Shown piece after piece: positions 59,212 through 64,000 of a DNA stretch of 64,000 bases. The stretch covers positions 471,335 to 535,334 of the forward strand of contig NZ_LMFO01000029.1 of assembly GCF_001426865.1 (NCBI RefSeq), written 5' to 3'. The notes under the pieces are model-generated. The model worked only from the letters and a program-made list of their open reading frames with translations, searched no databases and was not told the DNA's origin. The first letter of the stretch is position 1; every line of letters begins with the position of its first letter. The DNA comes from Paenibacillus sp. Root52. GTDB lineage: Bacteria; Bacillota; Bacilli; Paenibacillales; Paenibacillaceae. The translations under genes were made by a program, and so were the position numbers.

Positions 59212-60066
59212 ATGGCACGTATTGCGGTGATGATCATTCATGGGCTTGGTAGGCAAAAAGAAGACTATGCGGATCAGCTTATTTTACGATTGCAGTATGA
59301 ATTCGATCAGGTCATGGTTATGCCGGGAGCAGCCAAGCAGTATCTCGATATTGAGCCTGTATTTTGGGCTGATGTATTCGAAGAGAGGGAAGAAGAACTA
59401 TTCCAGCAGCTTGTAGTTTCGCCTCAATTGAATTACCAGGTACTGCGCCGATTCGTCATCCATTATCTCGCTGATGCTGTTGCTTATCAGCCTGTTGAAC
59501 AGCAGGGACACCATTATGATGCTGTACACCGTACACTAAGCGAAGCGATGCACAGACTCTCTTACCGTAACGGGCCAGAGACACCTCTGTGCGTGCTGGC
59601 TCATAGTTTGGGTGCAGTCATTGCGAGTAATTTCTTCTATGATCTTCAATATCCCTCCAGTCGAACACCTTGTATAATAGATGTAACATCAGCTTTGGAG
59701 CGGGGAGATACCTTAACTAGCTTTTATTCGTTCGGAACGACACTGCCGCTGTGGAGTTTACGTTATCATGATTTTAGTCAGCCCATTCAGGTTCCAGCGA
59801 AACGAGCTCATCAGTTTTTCCCGGGGTTAGAAGGGGAATGGGTTAACTTTTATGATAAGGATGATATACTTGGTTATCCCTTACGTCCGATTGATCCGGC
59901 CTATGGAGTTGCCGTGAAGGAAGATATCGAGATTAACTCAGGTAACTGGGTACAGAGCTGGAATCCGCTCAGCCATGGTGGTTATTTTCACAATAGAACC
60001 ATGAATCATAGAATAGCCCAGGGATTAGCTCGAATGTGGACCTGGGTGAATCGTGAGTTACCATAA
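59212..60066 (+). CDS. Alpha/beta-hydrolase, probable lipase/esterase
   Basis: 284 residues from ATG 59212 (MARIAVMIIHGLGRQKED), behind GAGGAGGGG. The N-terminal strand ends in HGLG, the oxyanion loop. The nucleophile elbow is LAHSLGAVIASNFFYDL (Ser in HSLG, near residue 132). Candidate acid and His residues are in the YDKDDILGYPL and NPLSHGGYF stretches. It has no signal peptide or membrane segment. It resembles uncharacterised cytosolic hydrolases of Bacilli rather than a known lipase. The next gene follows after 26 bases, so the two may be co-transcribed. Confidence 0.72.
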   Translation: MARIAVMIIHGLGRQKEDYADQLILRLQYEFDQVMVMPGAAKQYLDIEPVFWADVFEEREEELFQQLVVSPQLNYQVLRRFVIHYLADAVAYQPVEQQGHHYDAVHRTLSEAMHRLSYRNGPETPLCVLAHSLGAVIASNFFYDLQYPSSRTPCIIDVTSALERGDTLTSFYSFGTTLPLWSLRYHDFSQPIQVPAKRAHQFFPGLEGEWVNFYDKDDILGYPLRPIDPAYGVAVKEDIEINSGNWVQSWNPLSHGGYFHNRTMNHRIAQGLARMWTWVNRELP

Positions 60067-60092
60067 GACATCGTAATGAAGGAGACATTATT

Positions 60093-60359
60093 TTGGAATG
60101 CAGAACAGGTTGTGCCGCGTGTTGTATCGCCATTTCGATATCTTCACCGATTCCAGGAATGAAGAGTGGCAAGCCGGCAGGGGTACGCTGTGTACAACTT
60201 ACGGAAGATAATCGTTGTAGTATTTTTGGACATCCAGACCGTCCTGATGTGTGTAGTGGATTACAGGCTTCATTCGATATGTGCGGTAGTACAGATCAAG
60301 AAGCTTTTCGTATCCTTAGCTGGCTCGAACAGGAAACGAATCCGAATGCTCATAACTAA
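60093..60359 (+). CDS. YkgJ-family cysteine cluster protein
   Basis: 88 residues from TTG 60093, seven bases after AAGGAGA. The N-terminus has CRTGCAACC, followed by CVQLTEDNRCSIFGHPDRPDVCSGLQASFDMC. These eight Cys residues are the CxxCCxxx...C...C pattern of the YkgJ/CxxCxxCC (zinc/iron-chelating) family. It probably binds Zn or an Fe-S cluster in the cytosol; the biological role is not known. It is 26 bases after the hydrolase. A near-perfect hairpin (60453-60487) separates it from the convergent AbrB permease. Confidence 0.83.
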   Translation: MECRTGCAACCIAISISSPIPGMKSGKPAGVRCVQLTEDNRCSIFGHPDRPDVCSGLQASFDMCGSTDQEAFRILSWLEQETNPNAHN

Positions 60360-60452
60360 GGGATACACATTATAGTCAATAGCTCGTAGCTGAATGACTC
60401 ATAACAGATCCCGATATTAATTATTGGCTTATAAGAAAAGCTTGAATCACGA

Positions 60453-60487
60453 AGAGTACCTCGGGTTGATCCCGGGGTACTCTTTGT
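60453..60487. terminator. Bidirectional terminator hairpin
   Basis: AAGAGTACCTCGGG (60453-60466) pairs with CCCGGGGTACTCTT (60472-60485), with one G-U; it lies between two convergent genes. Confidence 0.75.
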
Positions 60488-60506
60488 GTGAGATAAATTC
60501 TCTCAT

Positions 60507-61646
60507 TTAATTGGATGGCCGTGAACATATTTCTGAATTGCCTTCTTTCTGTCTCAATAGTCGAGTGAGAACGATCTTCAGAACAGAAGAGACGATAAAG
60601 AAAATAAATAAAATTCGGAACAGCTGATATCCTGAGACGACCGATAGATTGGCGTTTACCTCATGAGCCATAATACTCATCTGATCCATGCCTCCTGGAG
60701 CCATACTAAGTAGGGAAGTAGCGGCTGATAGGGAGTACACATGCATGAGAATATAACCTAGCCCCAGAGAGCCAGCAATGAGCAGTACGCTACTAAGTAG
60801 AGCAAGAGTGACGGTTTGCGTCTTGCGCTGTAGCTGCTCTGGTCGAAGCATCAAACCGACATGACTACCAATCATCAACTGCGATAGATTGAGTACAGAA
60901 GAGGGCAGTGCAGGTGTATGCATCGAAGTGGTTAATTGAATCACACACATGACAATCATTGGCCCAAGCATAAAGGCAGTGGGAAAACGCAGCTTACGTG
61001 CGATCCAAGCGCCAATGACGCATAGTGGGGCATAGATCCATATTTCTGGGAATAACGCTGTCCATAAGGCACTTGTTCCCAGCACAAGGTCTGTTCCTAC
61101 AACAGTAGCTCCACCGACCCATGGACTGAACAGCAGAAAAGGAACACAGAACACAATCATGATTAACCTAGTCACCTGCAAAAAGGTAACCAGGGTTAGA
61201 TTAATGGATTTCATCTCCTCAGCTAAAGAAACCATCTGGGATAATCCGCCCGGAATACTCCCAACAAGCAAAGACGGAAAGTCAAATGGAGTAAGCTTCG
61301 AAGCGAGATAGGCCGTTAATGTACAGAATCCAATGAGTAGTAAGGTCATGAGCAGCATCATGGGAAGCTGGTGCATAATTCCTAGTAATGCATCCTCTGT
61401 AAGGGTGAGGCCGATCGAATAACCAACAATCAGAATTCCGTAATCGCGTACGTTTGCAGGCCACATTAACGGAAGCTTAAGCACTTGTGCACCAAGAAGC
61501 ATGAACACCATTGGCCCTAGCAGCCAAGGGATTGGCGTATGGATCGCAGTGAATACGATACCTCCCAGTACGGAGACGCTCAAACTGAGCAAAAAACGAA
61601 AAACAACGGAGGGACTATGCTTACGCATCATTCCCATCCGTTCCAT
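60507..61646 (-). CDS. AbrB-family membrane permease (Gneg_AbrB_dup)
   Basis: 379 residues with about ten membrane helices in two similar halves. The half-repeat marks are IPWLLGPMVFMLLGAQVLKLPLMWPANVRDYGILIVGYSIG and the related FPTAFMLGPMIVMCVIQL... and LMIGSHVGLMLRPEQL, plus VGSIPGGLSQMVSLAEEMK and its counterpart MAPGGMDQMSIMAHEVNAN. This is the AbrB membrane family, once named after putative ammonia monooxygenases but probably transporters. The start at 61646 sits very close to GAGGAA; ATG codons three and six residues later are alternatives. The substrate is unknown. Confidence 0.87.
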   Translation of the reverse strand: MERMGMMRKHSPSVVFRFLLSLSVSVLGGIVFTAIHTPIPWLLGPMVFMLLGAQVLKLPLMWPANVRDYGILIVGYSIGLTLTEDALLGIMHQLPMMLLMTLLLIGFCTLTAYLASKLTPFDFPSLLVGSIPGGLSQMVSLAEEMKSINLTLVTFLQVTRLIMIVFCVPFLLFSPWVGGATVVGTDLVLGTSALWTALFPEIWIYAPLCVIGAWIARKLRFPTAFMLGPMIVMCVIQLTTSMHTPALPSSVLNLSQLMIGSHVGLMLRPEQLQRKTQTVTLALLSSVLLIAGSLGLGYILMHVYSLSAATSLLSMAPGGMDQMSIMAHEVNANLSVVSGYQLFRILFIFFIVSSVLKIVLTRLLRQKEGNSEICSRPSN

Positions 61647-61804
61647 TTCCTCATATTAGTTGGCACGAGCCCTATACGTGAACCGGTATATAGGTTTAAG
61701 TTGCAAATTTGATTCATGTAAGATCACTCCTGATGAATAGGCGCTTATTTTACTTCAAGGAATCTTCGACCCTTCAACTCATCTCACTCTACCTTACTCG
61801 CTTA

Positions 61805-63121
61805 TCAATGCGTTGTCACCTGTGCAGCAGGTTTGGCTTCCCTAAACATCACATAATACATCAGGGACGAAATAACATACAGGCTGCCTGTAATACTGAA
61901 CGTGATCGCATAACCCCAGTACGTTCCATAGGTAGTAACCAGATAAGATTGTACAGGACCCATGGTAGCCCAGCCGATCATGAAGGCCGTCTGCATTAAT
62001 GAATTCGCAATCCCACGTCGCTTATCAGAGATTTTGTCAACCAGAATGGCGGAGTGAATCGGATTAGCCGCATTCATTAGTGCTTGCCTAAACAGGAAGC
62101 TGATGGAGGCGATCACCAGCAGATTCGTGAATCCCGTAAGCAATAGGAAAGGCAAGGACATGATCTGGAAAATGACGACAGCTCGAACGCTCCCTACCTT
62201 TGCTGCAAGCGTAGGCCCAATCAGCATGGAGACAATGGTCATGATCTGACCTAAGGAGATAAGTAGACTCATCCCGCTGAGAGAAACAGAAAAACGATTC
62301 GTGAAGTATAGATTCAAATAAGGTACAACAAGACCAGAACCGAGTCCAATCAATAATTGAGTGATAACAAACTGACCGATCAGTCGGGAATCCTTCTTTT
62401 TGAGCTGAACATTAGACTCACGGACTACTCCAGTGGATTCAGAGATAACTCCTTCAACGCTTTCCTTCGATTGAATGGTTGTAGGCGTTGGGTGAGTTGT
62501 TTGGGGTGTAGTTGATTTATCGTTGATAAATAATAAAGGAATAAATGCGGCTAGCGTAGCCACGCCTCCAATAATTAACACCGTTTGTAAACCGGTGACC
62601 ACCGCGAATCCTGCTGAATGAAGCAGATCAGCAAATACGCCGCCTCCCAGACTTCCTAGCACCTGAGATGCAAGAACAAGAGAAGAATAGTAACTGAACA
62701 TTTTCAAGCGCTGACTCTTCTTCACATTTTCAGCCAGGAAAGGGATCGCGAGAACTTGGAATACCCCAGCAAAAAGTCCAGAGAACACGGCAAACCAGAT
62801 TAACCCACTGGCGGAATAGTCGAACGAGCGTCCTATGAGGAACATTCCGCTGAACAATGCTCCGACGATGAGCAACCGTTTGCGACTGAAACGATCACCG
62901 CCGAGTCCTATAGGCACGAACATAATCGCGGTTGCTAGCGATTGAATACTGACAATCTGACCATTCATGGTGTCGTTGTAGCCAAGACCTTGAATGTACA
63001 AATTATACAGGACAGAGAACATGCCATTACCGATCTGATATAGAATACTAGCTAGAAAAAAAAGTTGGATATTGCGGGACCAGCCCCGAATTTCCGAAAC
63101 GATCTGTCTTAGAACTCTCAA
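61805..63121 (-). CDS. MFS permease
   Basis: 438 residues with 12 membrane helices and a long hydrophilic central loop (about 205-250, Thr/Ser-rich, ending in KKKDSRLIGQF). Motif A is ...GLGGDRFSRKRLLIVGA (about 73-89), a slightly altered DRFGRR. The opening QLFFLASILYQIGNGMFSVLYNLYIQGLGYNDTMNGQIVS resembles sugar/drug permeases of the AraJ/YfmO type. The start is TTG 63121, with TGGGGGAAA about seven bases upstream; no better start exists. It is probably an exporter, but the substrate cannot be read from sequence. Confidence 0.84.
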   Translation of the reverse strand: MRVLRQIVSEIRGWSRNIQLFFLASILYQIGNGMFSVLYNLYIQGLGYNDTMNGQIVSIQSLATAIMFVPIGLGGDRFSRKRLLIVGALFSGMFLIGRSFDYSASGLIWFAVFSGLFAGVFQVLAIPFLAENVKKSQRLKMFSYYSSLVLASQVLGSLGGGVFADLLHSAGFAVVTGLQTVLIIGGVATLAAFIPLLFINDKSTTPQTTHPTPTTIQSKESVEGVISESTGVVRESNVQLKKKDSRLIGQFVITQLLIGLGSGLVVPYLNLYFTNRFSVSLSGMSLLISLGQIMTIVSMLIGPTLAAKVGSVRAVVIFQIMSLPFLLLTGFTNLLVIASISFLFRQALMNAANPIHSAILVDKISDKRRGIANSLMQTAFMIGWATMGPVQSYLVTTYGTYWGYAITFSITGSLYVISSLMYYVMFREAKPAAQVTTH

Positions 63122-63212
63122 GTGGTTTCCCCCAGTCGATGCTGTGCAGTGTTACCAGTTTAACAGGAATGGGGAAATTTCGGAACAATTGACCACTGTT
63201 TATTTTTTTGGT

Positions 63213-63902
63213 TTATGGCAAAACACGTGCAAGCATGAATCCATCATACCCTTTGCTGCCTACCGTTTGGAGTGCAGTTGCTTCAAGTTTAGGATGGTTT
63301 GCAACCATATCTAGGAAGGTACGTACACCTTGGACTCTCTCATCTGTGCTGTTTGGATTGGCCACTTCACCATCTCGTACAATATTGTCGCCAACGATAA
63401 GACTTCCAGGACGTGCTAAGCGTAGAGCCCATCGGAGATAATCGGGATTGCTTGGTTTGTCAGCATCGATGAAGATGAAATCGAAGGGTTCACGGTACTC
63501 TTCTTGTATGTCCGGGAGAGTCGTCAGGGCTGCCCCAACACGTAGGTCAACTTTATCCATAAGCCCTGCATGGCTAAGATTATGACGAGCAATTTCTGCA
63601 TGATGTGGATCGGCTTCAAGAGTTACGATTCTACCTTGATCAGGCAACGCACGAGCCATCCAGATCGTACTGTAACCGCCCAGTGTTCCAATTTCGAGGA
63701 CTCGCGTTGCTCCATGAATCTGAAGCAGAAGTTGAAGAAATTTACCCTGATTTGGTGTGACATCATGGGCAGGCAATCCACCAGCGGCATTGTGGTTTAA
63801 GGCTTGCTCGAGCAGTGGATCGGCGGGAATCAATCGATCATTCAGATATTGATCTACTTGAGTCCATGTGTGTAGTAAGGAAGAAGAATTCACATTTTTC
63901 AT
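63213..63902 (-). CDS. O-methyltransferase (Methyltransf_3 / YrrM-like)
   Basis: A 229-residue SAM-dependent O-methyltransferase of the CCoAMT/catechol type. Motif I is VLEIGTLGGYSTIWMARALP (about 68-87), with the acidic LEADPHHAEIAR near 97, then FDFIFIDADKPSNPDYLRWALRLARPGSLIVGDNIVRDGEVAN (about 140-182), which holds the metal-binding Asp residues (DAD and DN). It has a standard length. It methylates a hydroxyl or hydroxyuridine substrate; a TrmR (tRNA U34) role is seen in the B. subtilis homologue YrrM, but that is only analogy. The start is ATG 63902, behind AAAGGAAC. Confidence 0.88.
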   Translation of the reverse strand: MKNVNSSSLLHTWTQVDQYLNDRLIPADPLLEQALNHNAAGGLPAHDVTPNQGKFLQLLLQIHGATRVLEIGTLGGYSTIWMARALPDQGRIVTLEADPHHAEIARHNLSHAGLMDKVDLRVGAALTTLPDIQEEYREPFDFIFIDADKPSNPDYLRWALRLARPGSLIVGDNIVRDGEVANPNSTDERVQGVRTFLDMVANHPKLEATALQTVGSKGYDGFMLARVLP

Positions 63903-64000
63903 TAAGCATGTTCCTTTCCGGATAAGGGTTTGGGATTTCTTAATTCCACTATACGACTTGCAAGATTATAAATAAAATATATATATTATATTTAATCATA

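Noticed and set aside
1..64000. CRISPR arrays, tRNA/rRNA genes, transposases, prophage
   Set aside because: I looked for regularly spaced repeats, tRNA arms and typical transposase or phage proteins and found none.

Overview
The window looks like a chromosomal segment of a spore-forming Bacillota, most likely Paenibacillus. The support is low-to-moderate GC, strong AGGAGG-type ribosome sites with many GTG/TTG starts, a spore-coat transglutaminase (Tgl), LutABC, a CYP102-type P450, LtaS-like and VanZ proteins, and several intergenic repeats of a kind I associate with this genus. I found no phage, transposase, CRISPR array, rRNA or tRNA. The genus is inferred from gene content, not from a search.

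Layout. 1-1256: end of the ribulose-monophosphate formaldehyde operon (hxlA end, hxlB) and hxlR. 1541-3965: an M3 oligoendopeptidase and a DUF2500-like membrane protein. 4217-9449: rhamnulokinase, a DeoR regulator and lutABC in one tight operon, linking deoxysugar and L-lactate oxidation. 10082-13258: a self-sufficient fatty-acid P450/reductase fusion. 13477-16670: small unknown genes, a GH43-like glycosidase and a RidA protein. 16770-21972: a same-strand, closely spaced cluster (APH-type kinase, a 711-residue protein with a C-terminal methyltransferase, histidine phosphatase, DEDDh exonuclease, CPBP protease). 22094-24777: tetR-MFS efflux operon divergent from a methyltransferase, with palindromic operators between. 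25066-33829: a degenerate PPDK-like protein, a HAD phosphatase, an LtaS-like sulfatase, a luciferase-like oxidoreductase, a PrpE-like phosphatase that seems to start at ATT, a 2Fe-2S ferredoxin, Mn-pyrophosphatase and a divergent IF-3 paralogue. 33846-43678: tgl, a four-PAS hybrid histidine kinase, a one-domain KhtT remnant, a lipoprotein, a 30-residue membrane peptide, a second M3 peptidase, a GNAT protein and an iron alcohol dehydrogenase with Fnr-like and cre-like sites. 44275-49463: glgC, glgD and glgP. 49621-58940: pentapeptide-repeat protein, AraC regulator, VanZ protein, alpha-glucosidase, UPF0173 hydrolase and treA-treP behind a TreR-type operator. 59212-63902: alpha/beta hydrolase, Cys-cluster protein, AbrB-family permease, MFS permease and O-methyltransferase.

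How it works together. Much of the window is carbon handling: formaldehyde assimilation, rhamnose/lactate, trehalose, alpha-glucosides, glycogen turnover and an alcohol dehydrogenase that appears to respond to oxygen and to carbon source. No single large undescribed system is certain. The best candidates for new biology are the 16.8-22.0 kb cluster, the degenerate PPDK and IF-3 paralogues, the ATT-start phosphatase and two families of palindromic intergenic repeats.
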